DNA of 45,429 nucleotides, from the NCBI GenBank assembly GCA_016718605.1, contig JADKCY010000014.1, positions 1-45,429 of the forward strand, in the 5' to 3' direction. The notes under the pieces are model-generated. The model did no database searches. It was not told the DNA's origin and worked only from the letters and a program-made list of their open reading frames with translations. The stretch is from Lysobacterales bacterium. GTDB taxonomy: Bacteria > Pseudomonadota > Gammaproteobacteria > Xanthomonadales > Xanthomonadaceae. Position numbers and translations under genes: made by a program. Position 1 is the first letter of the stretch. Each line of letters opens with the position of its first letter. This document shows, piece after piece, positions 38,186 through 45,429 of the stretch.

Positions 38186-38367
38186 CAGGCTGCCGGTTCA
38201 TCCGTCTTGATCTTCGACGGCTTGTCAGCGACCACCTCGACAACACCAAGCCGCGCCAGAAGATCGGCGTGGTCAGCGTCATGGATCGAATAGACATCGC
38301 CTTCGTTCTTCTCGATGGCATCGCCGTATTCGTTGATGTGCGCCTTCTTCGATCGTACCATAACCAT
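38185..38367 (-). CDS. Hypothetical protein between connector genes
   Basis: The 60-residue acidic protein (KKAHINEYGDAIEKNEGDVY, LLARLGVVEVVADKPSKI) resembles the small protein at 39259-39447 in its size and its residue-level theme of a short loaded segment followed by a charged tail. Function unknown. Confidence 0.6.
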   Translation of the reverse strand: MVMVRSKKAHINEYGDAIEKNEGDVYSIHDADHADLLARLGVVEVVADKPSKIKTDEPAA

Positions 38368-38370
38368 GGA

Positions 38371-38697
38371 TCAACCCTTTCTGATGACTGCGGTGAACTC
38401 GATTTCGCTGCGTCCGATCAAGGCAATGCTGGTGATGTTCCAGTTGCCATTGTAAACGATGCGGTCCTTCTCGGTGACCGCCGCAAGCGTGGGATTGTAG
38501 AGGGTGCGGAATGTCGCGGTGTTGCTCGCGCCTTGTGCCGCCGCCTCGCGCCGTTCCGACCCCTTGCCGTAAAGAACTGATGCCCATGCGGTGCCGAGTG
38601 TTGTCGACCAAGCCTCGGACTCTTGGCCAAGGGTGCTGCGCGTGATCGTTGCCCGCTGGAATGTGATCAGGTTGTCACGCTGTCCCGACGCCAACAT
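38371..38697 (-). CDS. Head-tail adaptor/closure protein
   Basis: The 108-residue protein starts LASGQRDNLITFQRATITRS and contains TAWASVLYGKGSERREAAAQ, then DRIVYNGNWNITSIALIGR. This is the SPP1 gp16/HK97-type head-tail joining protein pattern (GxL..RI..Q; G..Y.I..I). It closes the portal channel before the tail attaches. Confidence 0.85.
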   Translation of the reverse strand: MLASGQRDNLITFQRATITRSTLGQESEAWSTTLGTAWASVLYGKGSERREAAAQGASNTATFRTLYNPTLAAVTEKDRIVYNGNWNITSIALIGRSEIEFTAVIRKG

Positions 38698-38700
38698 CGC

Positions 38701-39255
38701 TCAGAATCCATACCGGCGATGGTTGGTAAGCAACGCGGTGACCGCATGCGGCGGCTCGCTTGTCGTCTGGCCTAGAATTGTGTTTTCGCGGTTACGGAAC
38801 CAATCGCCAATCAGCAGCAAGATCGCCTGCTTGATCGATGCGGGAACGGTGTCATATCCCGATGTGAACTGGATTGTGACCGCGTTCTTGCGCGTTGAAA
38901 TAGCGGGCCACGATGCGTCAGGATCGCGCAAAACGCGCTCACCCGGCAAATCCTCCAGCCATCCGGTCGCAAGCGTCTGTGCGTCGTTGGCCGTGTCGAG
39001 ATAGGTGATGCTGTCGACCGATATGAGCGGCCCGCGCGGGAGTTCGATTTCATCCGCAAAAGCGTCAATCGTGTAATCCCATGTCTGCGCTTCGATGCTG
39101 CATCCGGTGTACGCCTCGACATATGCCGTTGCCGACGCGATCAGGCCGTTGAGGAATGTGTCTTCATCGGTGCCTATCACGCGGCAATTGGCCTTCGCTT
39201 CCGTCAAGGTCACGGGATAGGACGCCGCAGGCGTTACAAGCGTGAGGCCTCCCAT
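38701..39255 (-). CDS. Head-tail connector (gp6-like)
   Basis: The 184-residue protein has the gp6/phi-E125 gp8 connector build: SYPVTLTEAKANCRVIGTDE, FLNGLIASATAYVEAYTGCS, then the LPRGPLISVDSITYLD strand and IKQAILLLIGDWFRNRE. Twelve or thirteen copies would form the ring under the portal. Confidence 0.85.
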   Translation of the reverse strand: MGGLTLVTPAASYPVTLTEAKANCRVIGTDEDTFLNGLIASATAYVEAYTGCSIEAQTWDYTIDAFADEIELPRGPLISVDSITYLDTANDAQTLATGWLEDLPGERVLRDPDASWPAISTRKNAVTIQFTSGYDTVPASIKQAILLLIGDWFRNRENTILGQTTSEPPHAVTALLTNHRRYGF

Positions 39256-39258
39256 GTG

Positions 39259-39447
39259 TCAGCCCTTTTTCTTGCGGCGTTCGGGCGCGGGCGGAACGAT
39301 GGCGCGTTCGATCTGGTCATCAGCGAACGGCACGGCATAGCGCGCACAGATCAGCCGCGTGGCTTCGCTGTCGTCGCATTCGTAAATGCCACCCGGTTCG
39401 ATGTAGAAGGTCGGACCCGAAAGCCCGACCAGCATTTTCACCTTCAC
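39259..39447 (-). CDS. Small head-region protein, 62 residues
   Basis: The product (KVKMLVGLSGPTFYIEPGGI, EATRLICARYAVPFA, ERRKKKG) has the short VKML..L.GP....PG....E..EA..LI..G/RYA pattern seen in small proteins next to head connector genes in many phages. Function unknown. It overlaps the preceding gene by four bases. Confidence 0.65.
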   Translation of the reverse strand: MKVKMLVGLSGPTFYIEPGGIYECDDSEATRLICARYAVPFADDQIERAIVPPAPERRKKKG

Positions 39448-39821
39448 GGGCGCACCGGCTGAACAGCGAAGTTCAGGATCAGGACACCATTGCCCGCCGT
39501 TGCGGTATGCAGGTTGGTGAGCGTGATCTGGAACGAACCATCAGCAACCGCCGTAACAGCAGGAATGAAGGTGCCCGCCGAAGTGTGCGTCTTGATGCAG
39601 ACACCGACCACATCGGTTGCCTTCACCTTGGCGTTGTTCACGGTGAACTGCGCTTCACCCGCAGCCGCAGCGGACTGCGCGAACGTGGTGATGACGCCCG
39701 AGTAAGCATCGCAGGTGACCGCAGTGCTGACCGAAGTGCCCTGCGTTACCGCAGTCTGCTCACTGATAGTCAGGATGCCATCGCTGTTGCGATAACCCGT
39801 TGTATTGTATTGACCAGCCAT
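39444..39821 (-). CDS. Putative head decoration protein
   Basis: The 125-residue protein is rich in Thr, Ala, Val and Gly and appears all-beta (ILTISEQTAVTQGTSVSTAV, VGVCIKTHTSAGTFIPAVTA). It is coded directly after the capsid gene behind a terminator-like hairpin, a place where decoration proteins often lie. Decoration is an inference from size, composition and location. A broken copy is at 1-202. Confidence 0.55.
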   Translation of the reverse strand: MAGQYNTTGYRNSDGILTISEQTAVTQGTSVSTAVTCDAYSGVITTFAQSAAAAGEAQFTVNNAKVKATDVVGVCIKTHTSAGTFIPAVTAVADGSFQITLTNLHTATAGNGVLILNFAVQPVRP

Positions 39822-39843
39822 AATGGCCTCCCATCAAAAGAGT

Positions 39844-39867
39844 GGGGCGAGCCTCTCGGCCCGCCCC
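39844..39867 (-). terminator. Hairpin after the capsid gene
   Basis: On the minus strand GGGGCGGGCC, loop GAGA, GGCTCGCCCC forms a ten-pair stem (one G-T) with a GNRA-type loop, followed by ACTCTTTT. It lies between the capsid gene and the decoration-like gene. It can reduce read-through or stabilise the 3' end of capsid mRNA. The left copy has the same hairpin. Confidence 0.65.
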
Positions 39868-39873
39868 TTCAAA

Positions 39874-41130
39874 TCAGGCCATTACAAGATGGCGAACCGC
39901 TGCCGTCTGGATCAGATCACCATCAAGGCGGACGATCCCGGCGAGGCCGATGTTCGGCCAGTAATATTCGCGGCGGACACCGATGACCGGTGCGCCAACC
40001 TTGCGAACATAATACTTGCCGAAGTCACCGAATACGATCGGCTTGGTGCCGGTCGCTGCGGTGGCGCATGCCTGGTTGATCGAATACGGAACGCCAAGCA
40101 GACGGCCGGGGACGCCCTCGCGGATATCGCCCATCGTCCACAGATACGCGCCGTCTCCCTGCTTCAGCTTGCGGATTGCCGAAAGGGTCGTGTCATTGAA
40201 CATGAAACGAGCCTTGGGCGATGCGCGGTAAGCAGGGTCAACCGAGTGCAGAAGATCGATGATCTCATCAGCGGTGAACGCGGTGGTCGAAGCCGATGTC
40301 TTGCCGAGCGTCGAAGCGGCCACGATGCCGAGCGGATCGCCCGTACCGTCACCGGTCGTCAGTTCGGTGTTCACCCGGCGGGCAAGGCGTTCGCCAAGCA
40401 GTTCACCGATGAACTGTTCAATGTTGATCGCGCTGTCCTGCATGATCTCCATCGAAAGCTGAACCCATTCGGTGTCATATGCGAATGCACCAAGGGTCAT
40501 CTTGGTGAACGTCGCATCAACGCCGCCATCGTCCGTCATCGCGACAGCTTCGGTGTGCTGGGCAGCGGCAACAGCCGTGTCATCCGTCTTGGGGAAGTCG
40601 AGCGGATTACCGCCCGAAGTGTTCAGGACGGTGCAGATTGCTTCGTCATACATCGGCCCCCAAGCCTTCATGGTCTTGTCGACCACGGCGGCGAGTTCGG
40701 TCGGGACGGTGTAACCACCGGCGCCGGCAGCCGTCGACTGTGCGCGGGTTTCAACGTTGGTGACGATGCCTGCCTTCAGGACAGCGCGCTGTTCTGCGGA
40801 CAGTTCCTGCGGATCGAAACCAGCGCGGGCCAGTGCGATGAACGCATCGCGGTATTCAGGCTGCGCAGGCTCATCCGTGCCGCGAGCTTCACCCGACATG
40901 TCAGGGCGGGCCTTGGCGCGGAGTTCTTCCTGCCGTGCTTCAGCCTGGGCAACACGCTCTTCGCGGGCGATGTTGCTTTCGATCTTGTCGAATTCGGCCA
41001 TGATAGCATCATGACGCGATTCGAGTTCGGCCGAGCGGGCTTCGTCGGTGTTGTTCTTGATTTCATCGAGGGCTTCGCGGGCTTGCGTTACAAGGCGACC
41101 GCGCTGCTCATTGAGCTGCGTGAGAGACAT
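39874..41130 (-). CDS. Major capsid protein, HK97 fold
   Basis: The 418-residue precursor begins with a charged helical delta domain (residues 1-75; LNEQRGRLVTQAREALDEIK, AEFDKIESNIAREERVAQAE), a linker, then the capsid domain from about residue 130 (GAGGYTVPTELAAVV; ESGELL-like IGELLGERLARRVNTELTTG; DPAYRASPKARFMFNDTTLS; GVRREYYWPNIGLAGIVRLD). The delta domain is expected to be cut by the upstream protease. The gene lies between two hairpin terminators. Confidence 0.93.
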   Translation of the reverse strand: MSLTQLNEQRGRLVTQAREALDEIKNNTDEARSAELESRHDAIMAEFDKIESNIAREERVAQAEARQEELRAKARPDMSGEARGTDEPAQPEYRDAFIALARAGFDPQELSAEQRAVLKAGIVTNVETRAQSTAAGAGGYTVPTELAAVVDKTMKAWGPMYDEAICTVLNTSGGNPLDFPKTDDTAVAAAQHTEAVAMTDDGGVDATFTKMTLGAFAYDTEWVQLSMEIMQDSAINIEQFIGELLGERLARRVNTELTTGDGTGDPLGIVAASTLGKTSASTTAFTADEIIDLLHSVDPAYRASPKARFMFNDTTLSAIRKLKQGDGAYLWTMGDIREGVPGRLLGVPYSINQACATAATGTKPIVFGDFGKYYVRKVGAPVIGVRREYYWPNIGLAGIVRLDGDLIQTAAVRHLVMA

Positions 41131-41150
41131 AATCTAACCTTTCGGGCATG

Positions 41151-41174
41151 AAAAAACCCGCCGGGATGGCGGGT
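41151..41174 (-). terminator. Intrinsic terminator between protease and capsid genes
   Basis: On the minus strand ACCCGCC-ATCCC-GGCGGGT is followed by six T, a classical Rho-independent terminator. It would damp transcription from the protease side into the capsid gene, or mark an internal promoter region. The left copy keeps the stem with a compensatory outer pair. Confidence 0.75.
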
Positions 41175-41225
41175 CAACATGAGGGGATCAGCCCCCTCGG
41201 GCCTCCGGTGGTCGCCGGGAATCTG

Positions 41226-41819
41226 TTAGCGGATGCCGCGAACCCTTTGGTCCGTCTCGGCCTTCCGCTTGAAATAGTTGTCGGCCTTCTTTTCTGCCTC
41301 TTTTTCGCGCTTCTCGCGTTCGGCCTTGACCTTCTCAAGTGAACGCATCCCGCACTCGGTGTCTTCATATGCCGGGCTTGCCGTGATCGTCACTTCGCGG
41401 AGGTCAACGGCATGGATTGTGCGCTTCGGCGGGGTGGTCGTTTCGTCCCATTCATCATGCGTGACACAGAATCCGAACGACATCCCTTTGAGGTCACCGC
41501 GCTTGATCAGCGTTGCGACATCGCGCCCATCGGACGTATCGGGAAGGTCGATTTCAACGGAAAGCCCGCGTTCATCTTCGGACAGACGCAGTGTTCCGGA
41601 TGATTGACGACCAAGCAGCCGCTCGATTTCGTGGCTGTAGAGTGCGAGAACATCGCTGCCGGAACGCAGCGTTTCAGCGAAAGCGCCCGGTGCGACCACC
41701 TCCTGCCACATATCGCCAATGTCGGTAGGTGAATTGAACACAGCCGCATATCCTGCGACGGTCATTCCTTCGACCGCCACCGGCTGCGATGCGGCCCGCT
41801 TTTCGATCTTTTCTGTCAT
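41226..41819 (-). CDS. Prohead protease, HK97 family (U35)
   Basis: The 197-residue protease reads GYAAVFNSPTDIGDMWQEVV, ALYSHEIERLLGRQSSGTLR and GLSVEIDLPDTSDGRDVATL, with catalytic histidine expected in YSHE and serine in LKGMSFGF. It matures the capsid by removing delta domains. A charged coiled C-terminus (EKVKAEREKREKEAEKKADN) follows. It overlaps the portal gene by four bases. Confidence 0.92.
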   Translation of the reverse strand: MTEKIEKRAASQPVAVEGMTVAGYAAVFNSPTDIGDMWQEVVAPGAFAETLRSGSDVLALYSHEIERLLGRQSSGTLRLSEDERGLSVEIDLPDTSDGRDVATLIKRGDLKGMSFGFCVTHDEWDETTTPPKRTIHAVDLREVTITASPAYEDTECGMRSLEKVKAEREKREKEAEKKADNYFKRKAETDQRVRGIR

Positions 41820-43069
41820 TGTGTGTTAGCTCCACCCGGATCAGGCGTGACCGATCCGGCAGGTTGTGTTCCCAAGGGAACCATTGCGCCTTGCATGTAG
41901 CGGGCCTGTGCTTCCGGTTCCGTTGGCGTTGGCAGGCCCATGAATTCAGCGCCCTTGGCAGGTGTGTAGACACCGACCTGCACCAGCGATGCGACCGCTT
42001 CGGCGCGGGTCTTGAAGTCACCGCGAAGCAGGCTGTCCACGTTGTGCCGGACGTACCGGCGGTTATTGCGCTGCCCGAAGAGCTTCAGGTTCATCTGTTG
42101 CTCCAGCTTGTTTGCCCAATGTGAGATCAGGTGCTTGACCAGCGATAGATCCTGGTTCTCCGAATTAGCGAAATTGGAATTCGTAAGGTCTTGCAGGAAC
42201 CAAGGCGGGATGCCGAAGATGCGGGCAATCTGCTCAACACTGAACCGCTGGCCATCGGTCATCTGCCCTTTGTCAGGATCGAACCCGACCGGCTTCAATT
42301 CGTAACCCGGGGGGATCGGGAACAGCGGCTTGTCTGAACTTTTCGCGCTATCGATCGACCGTTGGATATCGGCCATCGCGCGCTTCATGGCATCCGGGCC
42401 AACTGGCATAGGGCCAGACAGCGCCAAGGGAGGGACGCCGCCGCCTGCGAAGAACTTTGCCCCGTAGGTGTTCATCGCAATCGCAAGCTGGATAACCGGA
42501 GCGCCTAGCGTAATCGGGGAATAATGTGCCAAACCATCATGACGAAGCATGAACGGCACATCGATGATGTCGGAGCCTAGATAAATCTTGCCGCCAACTT
42601 CATAGGTTGTGCGCCCCATGTTATCGCGCTTGATGCGTGTCACCACCGGATCGATTGGCCAAAGTCCGGTTATGCTTGACCCACTGCGCTCAATCCAGAG
42701 AAGCCCGCGACCGCCCGTGAATACCTGCGTCCAAAAGTATTCGCGCAGCCGGAAGCTATCCCACTCCGGATTGGGGGCCTCTTCAATCAGCGTTGCCAGA
42801 CCGCCGCTTACCCGATCCGCACCGTCTTCTGCGGACTTCATCAGGTGCAGCGACAGATTGGCCAGCGAGCGGGGGAGGAACGAAACCGCCGCAAGCACCG
42901 CCGGGACAGTCAAGGCGCTGTCAACCGTCACGCTGGGCAGGTCGATATTGCCAAGCCCATAAACCTGAAGCAGGTTCGCGCCCGGACGGTCAATGCCGGG
43001 AATCTCGGTTATCATGCGCTGTTCAACCGGCAGCGTGGGCCAGCCGAAAAAGTCAGCAATGCGGCCCAT
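41816..43069 (-). CDS. Portal protein, HK97 family
   Basis: The 417-residue protein carries family features: AVSFLPRSLANLSLHLMKS, LLWIERSGSSITGLWPIDP, QRFSVEQIARIFGIPPWFLQ and NSENQDLSLVKHLISHW. It forms the dodecameric channel for DNA entry and exit. It shares one base with the terL stop (TAATG) and overlaps the protease start. Confidence 0.93.
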   Translation of the reverse strand: MGRIADFFGWPTLPVEQRMITEIPGIDRPGANLLQVYGLGNIDLPSVTVDSALTVPAVLAAVSFLPRSLANLSLHLMKSAEDGADRVSGGLATLIEEAPNPEWDSFRLREYFWTQVFTGGRGLLWIERSGSSITGLWPIDPVVTRIKRDNMGRTTYEVGGKIYLGSDIIDVPFMLRHDGLAHYSPITLGAPVIQLAIAMNTYGAKFFAGGGVPPLALSGPMPVGPDAMKRAMADIQRSIDSAKSSDKPLFPIPPGYELKPVGFDPDKGQMTDGQRFSVEQIARIFGIPPWFLQDLTNSNFANSENQDLSLVKHLISHWANKLEQQMNLKLFGQRNNRRYVRHNVDSLLRGDFKTRAEAVASLVQVGVYTPAKGAEFMGLPTPTEPEAQARYMQGAMVPLGTQPAGSVTPDPGGANTQ

Positions 43070-44936
43070 TATGATACCACCAAGCTAAATTCAGGATCAT
43101 CCCAAGGGGATGTGGCGGCGTACCCAGCGTCAAAAGCCAACGCAGCGCCAACCGCCATGCAGAGCGCGATTGCGCCGTCGATCTTGTTCACAGCGCGCTC
43201 CTTCGATAGCCAGTAGTTGCCCCAACGATCATCGACCGTGACCGCGCTCATGATGTGCCCAATCGTCACCGGACTCTTGCGAATCCTAATGCGGCCTTGC
43301 GCAATAAGTTCTTCGACATGCCGAACCGACATCGGCATCCATAAGCCTTCAGGCTCGCGACCAGCCGCCTTGGCAGCATCCTTCATCGCCTCGGTCGGCT
43401 TGCCCTTTTTCGTGCCGCCTTGCGGATGCTCGACACATTCGATCGATAGACCGAGATCCGTCATTTCCGGTTCAAGCATCCGGCTGAATGCGTAGCGGTC
43501 ATAGGCGATGCACTGAACATCGTAGTCGTGCTGCGCCTCTGCCAATGCTTGCGCTATCTGCCGGTAATCAATCCGCGTACCCTTCGGCGCGTTGATCAGC
43601 CCTTTTTCTTTCCATGCCAGATAGAAGTCGTTCTTGTCGGCCAAGGCACGGGCCTCAAGAGTGTCGCCCGGCGTCCAGTATTCAACCCAAGCGTCATAGA
43701 CCGGCTTGCCTGCGTGTTGCCCGTCCTCGACCGTTCCAGACTGCGTGCAATACGCGAGCGCGGTAAAATCCTTCACCTGAGATAAGTCGGCGCCGACAAA
43801 CACCGGCTTGCCCGCGTGTTCGTCAAGCGGCTCGAAATCCACCATGCAAGGCTCAAGCGCCTCGCGTGTCATCCATGCCGTCTCGGCGTCCGTCCAGGTG
43901 CAGAAGTGCAACCGGAGAATCCCGTTCATCTTACCCGGCATTGCGCGGGCCTGATCAACGACGCCTTGCAAATACTCTTCGGTGATCGTCACGCCGAGCA
44001 GGGGGTTTGCCTTCGACCAACATGACTTGTCGGTTAGCGGCTGGTCATCCTTGTCCAACGCACAAACATACGAGAATGTGGTGTCATCCACGACTTCGCC
44101 AAGGTACATCGCGTCATCACTGCGGGCGAAGTAGTTCCCCGCTGCACACTTGACCGCGTGTTCATGCTCTTCCCAGCAAACCGAGTTGCGATCCGATCCG
44201 CTATTCGTGATCATCAATAGCAGTGGTTGACGCCGGAACTTGAAGCCGCGCTCCAGCATTTCCATCGTGCCGCGATCAGGATGCTCGTGCACCTCGTCAC
44301 ACAGCGCGAAATGAGGTCGCGGCCCGGAGCCTGTTTTCTTTGTCTCCCTCGATACCGGGCGAAAGAACGAACCCTTCGCCAGATGCGCGATGTTGTATTC
44401 GCGGCCTTCACCGCCGCTGAACTTCACCCGCTTGAGTAGCGCCGGAGATTGTCGCACCATCGCGACGGCATCCCGAAATAGTATGCCCGCCTGATCCTTC
44501 GTCGCCCCCGCCGAATAGACCTGCGCTCCCGGCTCCCCGTCAGCAAGCAGCCCATAAAGGCCGATGCCGCCTGCGAGCGGTGATTTTCCGTTGCCCTTGC
44601 CTTGCTCAACATATGCCCGGCGAAAACGTCGAACCCAACCATGATCAACGCTCAACCGCTGCCACCCGAACAGCGAGCCGATGATGAATGCCAGGCGGTG
44701 GCGCCTTGAATGGCTTGCCTTCGAACTGGCCATCGGACAGCCTTAACCGCGCCTCAAAGAACTCTTCGATCGCGCGCCTGGCCAAGCCATCATCATACCC
44801 CAAGCCGCGATCAGGCCCATGCTTCAAGTCGTCCAGATGGCGGCGGCATGCGTTGCGAACATGCGGCCCCGCGATACTCACCATCAACTACCCGCTGTGC
44901 GTAATCGGTTACGCGGTCAGTTGAAGAAGGCGTCAT
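43069..44936 (-). CDS. terL: Terminase large subunit (two small deletions in this copy)
   Basis: This ATPase-nuclease packages DNA. Visible motifs: Walker A-like GKGNGKS, Walker B FALCDEVHEH, nuclease residues PVFVGADLSQVKDFTAL and AYDRYAFSRML, and a C-terminal NKIDGAIALCMAVGAAL. Compared with the left copy, two bases are missing near 44875 and two near 44695, which splits the frame. Restoring them gives 1872 bases, exactly 623 codons plus stop from ATG 44936. The deletions are almost certainly sequence errors. The start overlaps the terS end by 20 bases. Confidence 0.88.
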
Positions 44937-45288
44937 CTTCGTCGCTGTCGTCGGGCGCTGATATCCGCGTCCGGTCTGCCGGAGTGGCACCGAGCTTCGA
45001 CAGCATCGACTGGTACATTGACAGCTTCGTCACTCCGACATCTTCGCCGGAAAGCAACAGCCCACGAACTTGCGCGCAGACCTCCAGAACCGCCCGGTCG
45101 CTTTCCATGAGCCACGGAAGCTCGCGCTTGAAACCCTCCCAAGCCTGCCTGCCAAACTCATCAAGAAAGGTTGCCGGTTCGCCAAGCGGGCGGCCCGGTG
45201 GATCTTTGCGAGCTGCGTGGCGACCGGGATTTTTGATAGCCGCGCCGGTCGCTTCAGCCTTCGCAGCTGGCGTCCTCGGATTGACCAT
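44917..45288 (-). CDS. terS: Terminase small subunit (P27 family)
   Basis: The 123-residue protein contains ARKDPPGRPLGEPATFLDEF, GRQAWEGFKRELPWLMESDR and VTKLSMYQSMLSKLGATPAD, as in P27-type small terminases. It has an acidic tail (DDSDEDDAFFN). It recognises the packaging site, probably in the gap just upstream. The start is at 45288. Confidence 0.85.
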   Translation of the reverse strand: MVNPRTPAAKAEATGAAIKNPGRHAARKDPPGRPLGEPATFLDEFGRQAWEGFKRELPWLMESDRAVLEVCAQVRGLLLSGEDVGVTKLSMYQSMLSKLGATPADRTRISAPDDSDEDDAFFN

Positions 45289-45429
45289 TCAGCTAACTCC
45301 GCTTTAACCTGAACGATGAAATGTGGATGTGAGAATTTTGGGGAATGGCGGTGTCCGGTATCAATCGATTTTAACTTTTTACCCCGCCCCTACCCCTATG
45401 CTGCCAGAGGCTAGGCTGCCCGATGATCT
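45289..45429. other. Right contig end upstream of terS
   Basis: After about 45330 the sequence no longer matches the left copy (5719 onward), except for a similar CCCCTACCCCTA stretch and a nearby stop-like CTAG. No gene is seen in this 141-base segment. It may be the packaging region of the second strain. Confidence 0.5.

Larger units (their letters stand above)
39624..45330. repeat. Right copy of the duplicated head/terminase region
   Basis: This is the better-quality copy of 1-5718, with all genes open except for two 2-nt deletions in terL. The offset to the left copy (about 39615-39623 bases) gives the unit genome length. Confidence 0.93.

Noticed and set aside
39823..41151. Long plus-strand open frame (442 codons) opposite the capsid gene
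   Set aside because: It is an antisense shadow caused by GC-rich codon usage of the capsid gene; it has no ribosome site and no recognisable protein.
1..45429. Direct terminal repeats of a linear virion genome
   Set aside because: The two copies differ by strain-level substitutions and many indels, and similarity ends short of the right end, which is not expected of true terminal repeats.

Overview
The window is a tailed, siphovirus-type phage genome with HK97-fold heads. It is recovered slightly more than once around. The unique genome is about 39.6 kb: positions 1-5718 repeat, in the same orientation, the region that reappears at about 39624-45330. The host is probably an alphaproteobacterium, perhaps one of the Sphingomonadales. 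This is inferred from high GC, the CTTGAC-type promoters and the gene-transfer-agent-like tail gene order; no host gene is present to prove it. The left copy carries many frameshifts and also strain-level, mostly third-position differences from the right copy. It is best read as an unpolished contig end from a related co-occurring strain, not as a biological terminal repeat.

Layout. (1) 1-5718: frameshifted copy of terS-terL-portal-protease-capsid. (2) 5719-13070, minus strand: replication block. It is transcribed from a small XRE repressor through a GIY-YIG-like gene, a DnaA domain IV-like protein, a DNA methyltransferase, a VRR-NUC-like nuclease and a primase-helicase. A 150-bp iteron array follows, then a zinc-motif protein and two HNH endonucleases that lead into the terminase genes. 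(3) 13071-13190: divergent promoter/operator switch. (4) 13191-24934, plus strand: about 35 small, mostly overlapping genes. They include a hexapeptide-repeat (YdcK-like) protein, a RecE-like/RecT recombination pair, a second XRE protein, a lipoprotein and many orphan proteins. Short DNA cassettes at gene junctions are repeated here. (5) 24951-26958, minus strand: lysis cassette (embedded Rz1 in Rz, holin candidate, M15 peptidase endolysin, other membrane proteins). (6) 26949-39447, minus strand: tail and connector genes, including tandem major tail protein genes, a tail chaperone with a canonical -1 frameshift site, the tape measure protein and the GTA-like tail tip set. (7) 39444-45288, minus strand: head genes and terminase.

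On the circular map the minus strand forms one near-continuous unit: repressor, replication, packaging, head, tail, lysis. The plus-strand accessory block converges on it at 24935-24950. Hairpin terminators flank the capsid gene, and one shows a compensatory base-pair change between the two strain copies. No integrase, partition gene, tRNA or CRISPR array was seen. The most notable signals are the three-by-three phased iteron array, the slippery heptamer in the tail chaperone, the homing HNH gene inserted at the 3' end of the packaging HNH gene, the 18-bp repeats that vary only at amino-acid-changing positions, and the repeated start-site cassettes of the accessory block. Sequence-quality defects are flagged: two 2-nt deletions in terL and a pure G/C tract in a tail gene.
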